64,000 nt of DNA from Sva-07 sp963728195 (GTDB lineage: Bacteria; Actinomycetota; Acidimicrobiia; Acidimicrobiales; Ilumatobacteraceae), in the NCBI GenBank assembly GCA_963728195.1, contig CAVSIX010000013.1:244997-308996 (forward strand), written 5' to 3'. The notes under the pieces are model-generated. The model was not told the DNA's origin. It did no database searches and was given only the letters and a program-made list of their open reading frames with translations. Positions within the stretch are counted from its first letter, which is position 1, and each line of letters begins with the position of its first letter. This document shows, piece by piece, positions 48,979-58,153 of the stretch. The position numbers and the translations under genes are program-made.

Positions 48979-50816
48979 CGACCACCGACGACCGACGCCG
49001 ATCCGACGTCGCAACCGAGACGGCGCAGCTGCCGCAGTGGAGCGTCGCCGACGTCCACGAGTCGCTCGAGTCACGATCGTTCACCGACGCACTCGAGCAG
49101 GTCGGCGCCGATGCCCAGCGGCTCGTGGCACTGTTCGACGAGCTCGGGATCCGTTCGATCCCGACCCGACCGGTCACCGCCGACGACGCAGCGGCCGCGG
49201 ACCGGGCCGTCAGCGAGTTCAACCGGGTCACCGACGACGCCAACCTCTTGCGGGTGTACGTCTACGCCACGGTCGCCACCGACTCGCGCGACCAGCGGGC
49301 GCAGGCGTTGTTCAGCGAGACCCGTCAGCTCGACGCCACGCTGCGTCCCCTCTCGTCGCGCTTGGCCGACTGGGTGGCCTCACTCGGCGTCGACGAACTC
49401 GCAGCAGTCAGCGCCGAGGCGCACGATCATGTCGGTCCCTTGCACCGATTGGCCGCACGGTCGGGCCACCAGATGACCGAGGCCGAGGAACATCTCGCGG
49501 CCGAGCTGTCGCTCACCGGTTCGTCGGCGTGGGGCCGCCTGCAGGCCGACGTCACCTCACAGCTGACCACCGTCGTCGATCTGCCCGCCGGTGCGCAGTC
49601 GCTGCCGATGACCGCCGTGCGCGGTCTGGCGAACGACGCCGACGCAGCGGTCCGCCGGGCCGCCTACGAGGCGGAGCTGCAGGCTTGGCCGACGGTCGAA
49701 GTTCCGGTGGCCGCTGCGATCAATGCGGTCAAGGGCGAAGCAATCGCCCTCAACCGTCGTCGCAGCTGGTCTTCGCCGGTCGATGCGTCGCTGTTCGCGA
49801 ACAGCGTGAGCAGGGCGACGTTCGATGCGATGCAGTCGGCGGTCACCGCGTCATTGCCCGACCTGCGACGCTGGATGCGCGCCAAGGCGGCGCTCCACGG
49901 GCATCGACCAGAGCGCGGACTGCCGTGGTGGGATCTCGTCGCACCGCTGCCCTCCTCGGCGGTCGGCGTGTCGTGGGACGAGGGCGTCGGTGTCGTACGG
50001 CAGGCGTTCGGCGAGTACAGCGACACCCTCGGCGGCCTCGTCGACCGCGCACTCGACGAACGATGGATCGACGCCGAACCACGCGACGGCAAGACCGGCG
50101 GAGCCTTCTGTGCCCCGTTCGTCGGCGACCGATCGCTGGTGCTGCTCAACTGGTCGGGCTCGATGGACTCGACGCAGACGACAGCCCACGAGCTCGGCCA
50201 CGCGTACCACAACACGACGCTGGCGGGGCGCACCGCCCTGCAGCGTCAGCTTCCGATGGCGCTGGCGGAAACCGCCAGCATCTTCTGCGAGACGCTCGTC
50301 GTCGAGGCCGGCCTCGCCCGACTCGACGGCGCCGAACGCCTCGCCCAACTCGACGTCGACCTCGTCGGCACCAATCAGGTGATCGTCGACATCCACTCGC
50401 GGTTCCTGTTCGAGAGCGAGCTGTTCGACCGTCGGTCCCGGCGCACCCTGAGCGCCTCGGAGCTCTGCGAGATGATGACCGATGCCCAAGCCACGGCCTA
50501 CGGCGACGGGCTCGACCAGTCGACTGCGCATCCGTACATGTGGCTGCTCAAACCGCACTACTACGGCTCACACTTCTACAACTGGCCCTACACGTACGGC
50601 CTGCTGTTCGGACTGGGCCTGTTCGCGGAGTACCGGCGTGACCCCGAACGATTCCGCTCGGGCTACGACGATCTGCTGTCGCGCGCCGGAATGGACACCG
50701 CGGAGGAACTCGGCGCCGCATTCGGACTGGACGTCACCAGCGAACAGTTCTGGACCGCCAGCCTCGACGTGGTGCGCGGCCGTATCGACGACTACGTCTC
50801 GCTGGCGACGACGTGA
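48975..50816 (+). CDS. M3-family oligoendopeptidase (PepF-like)
   Basis: A 613-residue metallopeptidase. The zinc-binding motif is HELGHAYH in STQTTAHELGHAYHNTTLAG, with the third ligand Glu in LPMALAETASIFCETLVVEA. The C-terminal AHPYMWLLKPHYYGSHFYNW, PYTYGLLFGLGLFAEY matches oligoendopeptidase F. It cleaves short peptides in the cytosol. The start is GTG 48975, in GTGA overlap with mshD and preceded by GGAGG, so it is well placed. Its own stop overlaps rlmN likewise. Confidence 0.92.
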   Translation: MTTTDDRRRSDVATETAQLPQWSVADVHESLESRSFTDALEQVGADAQRLVALFDELGIRSIPTRPVTADDAAAADRAVSEFNRVTDDANLLRVYVYATVATDSRDQRAQALFSETRQLDATLRPLSSRLADWVASLGVDELAAVSAEAHDHVGPLHRLAARSGHQMTEAEEHLAAELSLTGSSAWGRLQADVTSQLTTVVDLPAGAQSLPMTAVRGLANDADAAVRRAAYEAELQAWPTVEVPVAAAINAVKGEAIALNRRRSWSSPVDASLFANSVSRATFDAMQSAVTASLPDLRRWMRAKAALHGHRPERGLPWWDLVAPLPSSAVGVSWDEGVGVVRQAFGEYSDTLGGLVDRALDERWIDAEPRDGKTGGAFCAPFVGDRSLVLLNWSGSMDSTQTTAHELGHAYHNTTLAGRTALQRQLPMALAETASIFCETLVVEAGLARLDGAERLAQLDVDLVGTNQVIVDIHSRFLFESELFDRRSRRTLSASELCEMMTDAQATAYGDGLDQSTAHPYMWLLKPHYYGSHFYNWPYTYGLLFGLGLFAEYRRDPERFRSGYDDLLSRAGMDTAEELGAAFGLDVTSEQFWTASLDVVRGRIDDYVSLATT

Positions 50817-51871
50817 CGACGGCGACCCGGTACGACCTGACGCGCGACCAGCTCGCCGAGGTCCTCGCCGGTGAGCCGCGCTATCGCGTCGATCAGCTGT
50901 GGGACGGGCTCTACACGCAACTCGCCGATCCGGTCGGCATCACCAACCTGCCCAGGGCGTTGCGGGCGCGACTCGACGCCGAGTTGCCCACGGCGCTCGC
51001 CGCGGTCACCGAGTCGGTCAGCGACAGCGGCGACACGGTCAAGTTCCTGTGGGAGCTCGAGGGTGCCAGCCGCGTCGAGACCGTGCTGATGCTGTATGCC
51101 GATCGGGCGACGGTGTGCGTGAGCAGCCAGGCCGGGTGCGCGATGGCGTGTGGATTCTGTGCCACCGGCCAGGCGGGCTTCACTCGGCACCTGACGGTGG
51201 GTGAGATCGTCGAACAGGTCGTGCGCGCATCGCAGCGAGCCCGACAGGTCGATCGGCGGGTGAGCAACATCGTCTTCATGGGGATGGGCGAACCGATGGC
51301 CAACCTCGATGCGGTGTGGGCGGCCACCGAGCGGTTCCACGGCGATCTCGGCCTGTCGGCGCGGCACATCACGATCTCGACCGTCGGCATCATTCCCGGG
51401 ATCCGATCGCTCGCCGAACGGCCACTTCCCGTCAACCTCGCCGTCTCGCTGCACGCTGCGAACGACCGGTTGCGCGACGAGTTGGTACCGATCAACCGCC
51501 GCTATCCGATCGCCGACCTGATCGATGCCTGCGAGGACTACCTCGACGCCAAGCACCGCCGGGTCAGCTTCGAGTGGGCGATGATCGACGGGGTCAACGA
51601 CCGTGACAGCGATGCCCGTGAGCTCGCGGCGCTGTGTCGACGGCTGAGCCCGCACGCGCACGTGAACCTGATCCCCCTCAATCCGACACCGGGCTACCCG
51701 ACCACGGGTACCCCGCTGCGTCGGGTCGAGGAGTTTCGCGATCTGCTCGAGTCGCTCGGCGCCAACGCCACGGTACGTCGCAACCGCGGCACCGACATCG
51801 ACGCCGCCTGCGGTCAGCTCGCTGCCGGCCAACCCGTCACGCTCGACCAATCACGCCGAACGCGTCAGTGA
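50813..51871 (+). CDS. rlmN: 23S rRNA (adenine-2503-C2)-methyltransferase (RlmN)
   Basis: A 352-residue radical SAM enzyme from GTG 50813. It has the cluster-binding CxxxCxxC in QAGCAMACGFCATGQAGFTR, NIVFMGMGEPMANLD, the SAM-contact stretch HITISTVGIIPGI, SLHAANDRLRDELVPIN, and FEWAMIDGVND. The catalytic cysteine near the end is in DIDAACGQLAAGQ. It methylates A2503 in the ribosome and some tRNAs. Its stop overlaps the end of the next (convergent) gene by 7 bp. Confidence 0.95.
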   Translation: MTTATRYDLTRDQLAEVLAGEPRYRVDQLWDGLYTQLADPVGITNLPRALRARLDAELPTALAAVTESVSDSGDTVKFLWELEGASRVETVLMLYADRATVCVSSQAGCAMACGFCATGQAGFTRHLTVGEIVEQVVRASQRARQVDRRVSNIVFMGMGEPMANLDAVWAATERFHGDLGLSARHITISTVGIIPGIRSLAERPLPVNLAVSLHAANDRLRDELVPINRRYPIADLIDACEDYLDAKHRRVSFEWAMIDGVNDRDSDARELAALCRRLSPHAHVNLIPLNPTPGYPTTGTPLRRVEEFRDLLESLGANATVRRNRGTDIDAACGQLAAGQPVTLDQSRRTRQ

Positions 51872-52209
51872 TCGACGTAGCCGGGGTTGGCGACCGCCAC
51901 CTTGTCGGCGACCATCTCGGCGAGCAGCGTGCGGAGTTCGATCTCGCGGCCGTCGAAGCGACGCGCCCGGATGGCGGCTGCCAGTTCGGCGTCGTCGGCC
52001 ACGCCCAGTCGAGCGAGGCGTTGCTGGTGCGCAACAGCCTGAGCGGGACCGAGTTCGATCTCGCGCTCGACCATCGCGAGCACGTTCGACGCCACACGCG
52101 CGTGGAACCGCAGGCGGCCGTCGGTCGACGCGATCACCTCACGATCGATCCATTCCCGAACCGCCTCCAACAGCTCGGTCGCACTCGGCGCGTCATGCGG
52201 GGCCGCCAT
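51865..52209 (-). CDS. DUF6285 family protein
   Basis: A 114-residue helical protein from ATG 52209. It has LLEAVREWIDREVIASTDGR, LRFHARVASNVLAMVEREIE and FDGREIELRTLLAEMVADKV. I recognise it as the small partner that commonly follows an acyl-CoA-dehydrogenase-associated phosphotransferase; its role is unknown. It is 2 bp downstream of the phosphotransferase gene and so almost certainly co-expressed. Confidence 0.85.
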   Translation of the reverse strand: MAAPHDAPSATELLEAVREWIDREVIASTDGRLRFHARVASNVLAMVEREIELGPAQAVAHQQRLARLGVADDAELAAAIRARRFDGREIELRTLLAEMVADKVAVANPGYVDH

Positions 52210-52211
52210 GG

Positions 52212-53159
52212 TCACCAGCTTCCTTCGAGCGAACGCAACAGGTCGTATTCGTTCTCGCAGACCCGTCGCCCGATCGCAGCGAGTTCGTGACTCCGGGTCA
52301 TTCCCGTCAGGTGCACGTTGGCCTGCAGGATGCACATGATCGCCCACTTCCACGTACCGAGCACCTCCCACCAGTGCACCACGGTGGGATCGATCGTCGC
52401 TCCCCCCGCCGCTTCGTAGGCGGCGAACAACTCGTCGTACTCACCGAGACCCGCAACCGGCGGTCGGCCGCCGAACCGCCACGCCTTCACGCACAGCCAG
52501 CCGAGATCCTCCATCGGGTCGCCGAGATGGGCCAGCTCCCAGTCGATCACGGCGCGCAACCCGTCAGCGCCGACGATGACGTTGCCGAGTCGGAAGTCGC
52601 CGTGCACGACGCACGTTCGCTGCGACGCCGGGCGCGCGTCGACCAGCCAGTTGCGCACGAGTTCGAGCACCGGGTGAGGTTGGCCGAGCGAGTCGAGCAC
52701 GTCGGTGTAGTACGCCAGCTGGTCGGTGGCCTCCAACCCGTCGATGCCGGTCGGGTCGAGTGCGTGGATCTTCGCCAGTGCACGACCGAGATCGGCGACG
52801 AGCCGTCGGCGAGCATCGGCGAAGTCGTCGTCGCGTTGGATCTTGCGGGCGATCGTCTCGCCATCGATCGCTTCGAGCACCATGAACGCCATGCCGTCGT
52901 CGCGCCGGCGGGCGTCGATCAGTTCCGGAACCGGTACACCGCCTCGGCGTGCGGCACCGACCACGCCGGCCTCGACGAGCATGTTGCGCTGGTCGCCGGA
53001 ACGCTGGCGCTGCAGGATCAGCGCCCGACCGTCGGCGTCGAATCGCCACGTCTCACGTGAGGCTCCCCCGGAGAGCCGGTGCAGGTCGTGGATCTCGGCG
53101 CCGCCGAGCAGCTGCGACAACATCATCGAGAGCTCGGTGCCGACTGCGGACGTCCCCAT
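52212..53159 (-). CDS. Phosphotransferase (ACAD10/APH-like)
   Basis: A 315-residue protein from ATG 53159 (GTG 53168 is possible). It has the APH-fold kinase motifs RLSGGASRETWRFDADGRAL and ALILQRQRSGDQ, the catalytic CVVHGDFRLGNVIVGADGL, and VIDWELAHLGDPMEDLGWLC. It is close to ACAD10/11 kinase domains, which phosphorylate 4-hydroxyacyl-CoA derivatives before dehydrogenation. The acyl-CoA dehydrogenase partner is not in this window. The neighbour DUF6285 supports the assignment. Confidence 0.86.
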   Translation of the reverse strand: MGTSAVGTELSMMLSQLLGGAEIHDLHRLSGGASRETWRFDADGRALILQRQRSGDQRNMLVEAGVVGAARRGGVPVPELIDARRRDDGMAFMVLEAIDGETIARKIQRDDDFADARRRLVADLGRALAKIHALDPTGIDGLEATDQLAYYTDVLDSLGQPHPVLELVRNWLVDARPASQRTCVVHGDFRLGNVIVGADGLRAVIDWELAHLGDPMEDLGWLCVKAWRFGGRPPVAGLGEYDELFAAYEAAGGATIDPTVVHWWEVLGTWKWAIMCILQANVHLTGMTRSHELAAIGRRVCENEYDLLRSLEGSW

Positions 53160-53190
53160 CGCCGTCACGTTAGGTGTCGCCGCGAGGCGC

Positions 53191-54552
53191 TCAGCAACCG
53201 GCGACACGCACCGACGGCGTCGGATTCACTGCGAGGCCGCCGCCGGGGTGGATCTCGAAGTGCAGGTGTGGCGTGCCGGTCGCATTGCCGGTGTCGCCGT
53301 TGTAGCCGATCACGTCGCCCTGCGTCACCCGCCGACTGGCACCCTCGTACGCCGAGAGGTGGGCGTAGTAGTAGCGGTTGCCGTTGTCGCCCACCAGCGA
53401 CACGGCGTTGCCACCGAGACGGTTCTGCTTGAAGTTGACGACACCGCTGACGACGGCGTAGATCGGCGTACCCATCGGGGCCAGCATGTCCACACCCTCG
53501 TGGCTGCGCCCGCCCGAGCGCGGCGCTCCCCAGCTGTCGCCGTAAGCCGAGCCGTTCATCGGGCACAGGATCGCATCGATGTACACGGTGCCGTTGACGA
53601 CACCGATCGGCACACTCCCGGCGCCGCCCGTTCCCGTGCGACCCCCGCTCGTGCCGCCCGATGCTCCCGACGATCTGGGCGCCGCCCCGGCCCCGGCGTC
53701 GGCGGCCACTGCTCGATCGGCATTCGCGGCGGCGTCCGGGTCGGCGGCGGCGGCCGCTGTGGCGTCGGCGGCCGCCTGTGCGGCGGCGATACCAGGGTTC
53801 GGCTGGGCTCGTGCAGCGGCCTCGGCCGTGCGCAGTTCGACCTCCTCGAGCTTCGCGATGTACGCGGCCTGCTGCTCGGCAAGAGCCTGACGGACGGCTT
53901 CGTCGGTGAGGCGCTGCTCCTCGATCTCGCGGAGGCGCTTCACCTCGGCCTCGGCTTGCTCCTGGAGCTGCGTGTACAGCTCCTGTTGGTCCTCGATCGC
54001 CTGCTGCTGTCGAGCCAGTTCGTCGCGCTGCTGTTCGAGTTCCTTCTGTCCTGCTTCGAACTCGTCGATCGAGCTGCTGCCGGCGTTGGTGACGACGTCA
54101 ACGAGGACGTCGGCTTGCACCTGGTCCTTCGGCGCCTGCATACCGGTCAGCAGCGGAATGCCCTCCGAGCCGCTGGTTGCGAAACGGGCCACCGCCAGCG
54201 CCTGGACGTCGCGACGAAGTTTCTCGACTCGCTGTTCGAGTGCGTCGGCCCGGCGTTCCATCCCGACCGCCTCGTCCTCGAGGACCTCGAGGTCCGACTG
54301 GGCCTGGAAGTACGCATCGGCGGCAGCGTTGGCCCGGTCCCGGGCAGCCTGGATCTCCCGGGCGGCCTGGCGGGCGGCCTCGTCGCTGGTCTGTGCCGTG
54401 GCGTCGGCCGGCGTGAACGCGGCGACCGAGACGGCGCTCGACACGGCGACGGCCAGCGCCACCACGGCGCGAGCCAACCGAGACGCGCCTGGGTTCGGGC
54501 CATGCGCACGAGCATCGAGCGAAGGGGTGATGAGCGGGAGGATAGTAGGCAT
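53191..54552 (-). CDS. M23-family peptidase with coiled-coil (EnvC/NlpD-like)
   Basis: A 453-residue exported protein from ATG 54552. The signal sequence ends near LAVAVSSAVSVAAFTPADATAQ-like residues about 40-55. A long coiled coil runs from about 60 to 245 (QAAREIQAARDRANAAADAY; ELEQQRDELARQQQAIEDQQ). An Ala/Gly-rich linker follows, then the M23 LytM domain: GGRSHEGVDMLAPMGTPIYA, YYAHLSAYEG, VTQGDVIGYNGDTGNATG and PHLHFEIHPGG. The HxxxD and HxH zinc ligands are intact, so it is probably an active endopeptidase for cell-wall cleavage, or a cell-division regulator. Confidence 0.9.
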   Translation of the reverse strand: MPTILPLITPSLDARAHGPNPGASRLARAVVALAVAVSSAVSVAAFTPADATAQTSDEAARQAAREIQAARDRANAAADAYFQAQSDLEVLEDEAVGMERRADALEQRVEKLRRDVQALAVARFATSGSEGIPLLTGMQAPKDQVQADVLVDVVTNAGSSSIDEFEAGQKELEQQRDELARQQQAIEDQQELYTQLQEQAEAEVKRLREIEEQRLTDEAVRQALAEQQAAYIAKLEEVELRTAEAAARAQPNPGIAAAQAAADATAAAAADPDAAANADRAVAADAGAGAAPRSSGASGGTSGGRTGTGGAGSVPIGVVNGTVYIDAILCPMNGSAYGDSWGAPRSGGRSHEGVDMLAPMGTPIYAVVSGVVNFKQNRLGGNAVSLVGDNGNRYYYAHLSAYEGASRRVTQGDVIGYNGDTGNATGTPHLHFEIHPGGGLAVNPTPSVRVAGC

Positions 54553-54729
54553 CGACGTGTGGTCACGGGCAGCGGTCGACCCGTCCGACAGCGTCGAGCG
54601 GGACATCGATCTGTCCGGCCATCTCGTTCTTCGTCACGAAACCGCCGCGACTTGACCGTCTCGATGCGGCATCTCCATGCGGTCATCCGATCGACGGCGC
54701 CGGACGACCACGTCGTGCCGCCGAGACGT

Positions 54730-55182
54730 TCAGCTGGGGTGGGCGAGCAGCACCTGCAGTGCATCGGCTCCTCGCTCCACGTGGTCGTCGAGCACGCGCT
54801 GGAGAACCGCACCGGTCCACAGACTGCCGCCGTAGGTCAACGTCATCGTGAGCCTGATGCCCGCACCGTCGGACGGTGCGGGCTCCAACGTTGCGGCAAG
54901 GATCCACGGTGAGTGGCGACGCCCGTCGATCTCGGATCGTTCGAAGATCACCCGGTGCGGCGGATCGTGGACGACACGAGCCATTCGCAGGCGCTTGGAT
55001 CGAGCGAACGGGCCGACCTCGGCGCGGAGTTCGACGTCCCACACCCGACGGTCGTCGACGGGCGGGGCCTCGGACACCTCGTAAACCAGGTCCATCCAGC
55101 TCGGATACACCGCGAGATCGTCGACGAGGGCGAACGCACGCTCAGCGGGCCCCGGTACGACGGTGTGCCGTTGGATCTGCAT
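54730..55182 (-). CDS. SRPBCC (START-like) family protein
   Basis: A 150-residue polyketide-cyclase/START-fold protein from ATG 55182. It has MQIQRHTVVPGPAERAFALV, DDLAVYPSWMDLVYEVSEAP, and RVIFERSEIDGRRHSPWILA. This fold binds a hydrophobic ligand. No ligand can be proposed. It is downstream of the DUF3499 gene by 19 bp on the same strand and may form an operon. Confidence 0.82.
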   Translation of the reverse strand: MQIQRHTVVPGPAERAFALVDDLAVYPSWMDLVYEVSEAPPVDDRRVWDVELRAEVGPFARSKRLRMARVVHDPPHRVIFERSEIDGRRHSPWILAATLEPAPSDGAGIRLTMTLTYGGSLWTGAVLQRVLDDHVERGADALQVLLAHPS

Positions 55183-55201
55183 CGCAGGGAGATCGCCGAC
55201 G

Positions 55202-55711
55202 TCAGTCGCCGGGGCGGTCAGCGGTACGAAACGCCCGCGAGAGCAATGGGCCTCGGGCCGACAGCAGCCCGTCGAGGTCGTCGGCTTCGTCGAACGACGG
55301 CGACCACGGTCCGGAGCCTGCAGCGGCGACATCACCGTCGTCGTCGACGCCGCCCACGTGGGGCTCGTCCGACGGTGTCGTGATCGCAGGCGGCTCGGGC
55401 ACCGTGGAGAGTTGCAGTTGCTCAGCCGTGTGATCGGGATCGCGCCGCGGAGTTCGGGTTCGTCGCGTCGGAGCGGGCAGCGGTGCCGGCAGCGGCGGAC
55501 GGAACAGATGGAGGTCGGGATCACGCAGGTCGTCGAGGGTCCAACCGCGTGGCACGACCATCGTGTCGGCGTGCCGGCGACACAAGACCGCGGCATTGTC
55601 CTCGGGCTGCTCGGGAAGCCGGTCGAGCCAGAACACGAGGTCCTCCGCGCGCATGCCGTACGCGACCGACGCGACGTCGGAACAGCCGGGGCGTCCGCAG
55701 AGCCGTTGCAT
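55202..55711 (-). CDS. DUF3499 family protein
   Basis: A 169-residue protein from ATG 55711. MQRLCGRPGCSDVASVAYGM, DNAAVLCRRHADTMVVPRGW and TLDDLRDP are typical of the actinobacterial DUF3499 domain, with a CxRxGC and CxxH pair likely to bind zinc. The rest is proline- and charge-rich and disordered. Function is unknown; the family is limited to Actinobacteria. The start upstream at 55747 is less likely. Confidence 0.85.
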   Translation of the reverse strand: MQRLCGRPGCSDVASVAYGMRAEDLVFWLDRLPEQPEDNAAVLCRRHADTMVVPRGWTLDDLRDPDLHLFRPPLPAPLPAPTRRTRTPRRDPDHTAEQLQLSTVPEPPAITTPSDEPHVGGVDDDGDVAAAGSGPWSPSFDEADDLDGLLSARGPLLSRAFRTADRPGD

Positions 55712-55838
55712 CGGACCCGACCTTAGTGTTCGCCGAGGGCCGAACACCTGGAATACATCGCATCCAGCGCGCGATGAGTCATGATGAATGCAGATTCCGA
55801 CCGTTCGCAGACATCACACTCAGCCAAGTGAGGATTCC

Positions 55839-56219
55839 ATGATTCGTGCACTCATCCGCATCGGCTTGTCGCTCGCCGGTAGCGCCATCGGTCTCTGGAT
55901 CGCGTCGATCGTTCTCGACGACATGAGCATCAGCGGTACGGCGTTCCTGATCGCCGTCGTGATCTTCACCGTCCTGACCGCCGTCCTGCAGCCGCTGGTG
56001 TCGAAGGTGGCCGAGAAGAACGCTCCCGCACTCGAGAGCGCCAGCGCCCTGATCTCGACGTTCCTCGCCCTCGTGATCACCACGCTCGTCTCCGACGGGT
56101 TGAGCATCGAGGGCGCAGCGGCCTGGATCCTCGCCACGGTGCTGGTGTGGTTGTTCTCGCTGATCGCCGGCGTCGTGCTGGTGCGGTTCGTCGTGAAGGA
56201 CACCGCCAACCGCAGATGA
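55839..56219 (+). CDS. Phage-holin-family membrane protein (DUF/four TM)
   Basis: A 126-residue protein from ATG 55839, preceded by a short AGGA. It has about four hydrophobic helices: LIRIGLSLAGSAIGLWIASI, ISGTAFLIAVVIFTVLTAVL, ALISTFLALVITTLVSDGLS and AAWILATVLVWLFSLIAGVV. The composition matches the mycobacterial phage-holin-family or DUF4870-like small membrane proteins; the role is unknown. It is divergent from the DUF3499 gene. Confidence 0.75.
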   Translation: MIRALIRIGLSLAGSAIGLWIASIVLDDMSISGTAFLIAVVIFTVLTAVLQPLVSKVAEKNAPALESASALISTFLALVITTLVSDGLSIEGAAAWILATVLVWLFSLIAGVVLVRFVVKDTANRR

Positions 56220-56293
56220 CGCGATGAATCTCGTCGCGTTGCACCGTCTCAACTCACGAGCGCACCGCCCGGGTGACGCGTGAAGGAGGCACC

Positions 56294-57427
56294 ATGTCAG
56301 CAGTCGATACGACCCAGGTCCTGATCGGCACACGCAAAGGGTTGTTCGTCGCCTCCTCGGACGGCGGTCGTCGAACGTGGTCGATGTCCGAGCCGCACCA
56401 TCTCGGCCACGTCGTGCACCACGCGATCATCGACCCTCGCAATGGCACGCGCCTGCTGGCGGCGACCAGCACGGGCCACCTCGGGCCGACCGTCTTGCGG
56501 TCCGACGACCTCGGGGCACACTGGTCGGAGGCGAGCCGGCCACCTGCGTTCCGTGCTGGTGAACGGCTGCAGCGCAGCGTCGACAAGGTCTTCTGGCTGA
56601 CGCCCGGTCACACCGACGATCCCGCCGTCTGGTATGCCGGTGCGGTACCACAGGGACTGTTTCGCAGCGCCGACGGCGGCGACACGTGGGATCCGGTCGA
56701 CGGCTGGAACGACCACCCGAATTGGGAGAGCTGGGCGGAATACCCCTACCAGGGCACGCCCGACGGCGCCATGCTGCACTCGGTCACCGTCGATCCGCGC
56801 GACCGCCGGCACCTCTACATCGGGTTGTCGGGCGGCGGCGTGTTCGAGAGCTCGGACGGCGGATCCGACTGGCGCCCGCTGAACCGCGGCATCGAGGCGG
56901 AATTCCTTCCCGACCCCGACGCGGAGTACGGCCACGACCCGCACTGCGTGCGGCTCCATCCGGCGATGCCCGATCGCCTCTACCAGCAGAATCACTGCGG
57001 TCTGTACCGGATGGACCGGCCCGCCGAACACTGGGTGCGCATCGGACGCAACATGCCCTCCGAGGTGGGCGACATCGGGTTCCCGATCGAGCTGCATCCA
57101 CGCGATCCCGACACTGCATGGGTGTTCCCGATGGACGGCAGCGACGTCTGGCCCCGCACCAGCCCCGGAGGCCGGCCGGCGGTGTACGTCACCCGAGATG
57201 CCGGGTGCACTTGGGAGCGTCAGGACGCAGGCCTGCCGGAACGAGGGTGGTTCACGGTGAAGCGCCAGGCGATGGCGACCGATGCCGGCGATCCGGTCGG
57301 GGTGTACTTCGGCACGACGTCGGGCGAGGTGTGGGCGAGCGCCGACGAGGGGGACGGCTGGACGTGCATCGCGGCCCACCTGCCGGAGATCTACTCGGTC
57401 GAAGTGGCAGCGCGCGCTGCGAATTGA
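56294..57427 (+). CDS. BNR/sialidase-like beta-propeller protein
   Basis: A 377-residue protein from ATG 56294 with GGAGG upstream. It has several BNR-type Asp-box repeats: SSDGGRRTWSMSEPHHLGHV, RSDDLGAHWSEASRPPAF, RSADGGDTWDPVDGWN, ESSDGGSDWRPLNRG, TRDAGCTWERQDAGLPERG and SADEGDGWTCIA. The family is usually annotated as glycosyl hydrolase or exo-alpha-sialidase, but enzymatic activity is not demonstrated. It has no signal peptide. Its stop overlaps the MoaD-like gene as TGATG, and this pair occurs together in many genomes. Confidence 0.85.
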   Translation: MSAVDTTQVLIGTRKGLFVASSDGGRRTWSMSEPHHLGHVVHHAIIDPRNGTRLLAATSTGHLGPTVLRSDDLGAHWSEASRPPAFRAGERLQRSVDKVFWLTPGHTDDPAVWYAGAVPQGLFRSADGGDTWDPVDGWNDHPNWESWAEYPYQGTPDGAMLHSVTVDPRDRRHLYIGLSGGGVFESSDGGSDWRPLNRGIEAEFLPDPDAEYGHDPHCVRLHPAMPDRLYQQNHCGLYRMDRPAEHWVRIGRNMPSEVGDIGFPIELHPRDPDTAWVFPMDGSDVWPRTSPGGRPAVYVTRDAGCTWERQDAGLPERGWFTVKRQAMATDAGDPVGVYFGTTSGEVWASADEGDGWTCIAAHLPEIYSVEVAARAAN

Positions 57428-57687
57428 TGCAGATCCAGATCCCCACTCCGCTGCGGTCGTACACCGGCGGAGAGAAGTACGTCGACGCGAATGGACCCAC
57501 GCTCGACGACCTGCTCGTCGACCTGGATCGTCGCTTCCCAGGTCTTCGCTTCCGCGTCGTGGACGAGCAGGGTCGTTTGCGACGCCACATGCGGATCTTC
57601 GTCAACCGGACCATCGAGGACGACCTGTCGACGCCGGTCTCCGCCGACGATGAGGTGGTGATGATGCAGGCACTCTCGGGCGGATGA
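57427..57687 (+). CDS. MoaD/ThiS-family ubiquitin-like protein
   Basis: An 86-residue protein. It has a beta-grasp fold: MQIQIPTPLRSYTGGEKYVD, TLDDLLVDLDRRFPGLRFRV, MRIFVNRTIEDDLSTPVSAD and a terminal VMMQALSGG. The final GG is where MoaD/ThiS proteins are adenylated and thiocarboxylated for sulfur transfer. It is coupled to the BNR gene. The natural sulfur-transfer partner is not visible. Confidence 0.88.
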   Translation: MQIQIPTPLRSYTGGEKYVDANGPTLDDLLVDLDRRFPGLRFRVVDEQGRLRRHMRIFVNRTIEDDLSTPVSADDEVVMMQALSGG

Positions 57688-57872
57688 CGGTGGGTGCGTC
57701 GAAGAAGCCGGTCATGTACTGCATGAAGCGTTCGCGCCGACCGCGTGGACATTCGAATCGTTGTACGTGCACCCCGGGTCCCGGCCTGGGCCGCGGCGTG
57801 CGGGTTCTGTTGAGGTTGCCGACGCATGATCGAGCGGAGATGTCGAGTGGTCGAAGGAACGTTGTGGGGTCT

Positions 57873-58031
57873 CACGGACGATCCGGTCGGTGCTGATTGC
57901 GTAGTCGATGATCTCATCGTCCGATGCGGTTCGCAGGCCGATGTCTCGAACGTGGACTGCGCCGTGTGACCGGCACCCCGCAGGAGCGCCGCCAGACGCG
58001 GCGAGAGGCTGGCGTCAACGACGTAGTTCAC
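57873..58031 (-). pseudogene. DUF5615-like PIN toxin remnant
   Basis: From GTG 58031 the frame reads VNYVVDASLSPRLAALLRGA and GHTA. Then one missing base near 57957-57962 shifts to a second frame that continues AVHVRDIGLRTASDDEIIDY and AISTDRIV. Together they match the DUF5615 PIN-like toxin N-terminus (DxxLSPR, then VRDxGL-x-x-A-x-D-x-x-I-xxYA). The C-terminal half (SHDTDFG-type) is no longer recognisable. It is therefore a decayed toxin gene, not an error alone. No antitoxin is apparent. Confidence 0.65.
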
Positions 58032-58153
58032 GCGAGTCGCGTCAGCGGAGACCCGCGTTTGGGTAGAACTCGGTCAGTCGGCGTGTGCTTGCCGCAATGG
58101 CTATGCGTGCGCGTTCCCGGGTGGCACTTCCGGCGCTCGGCGTGGGCCGGTCA

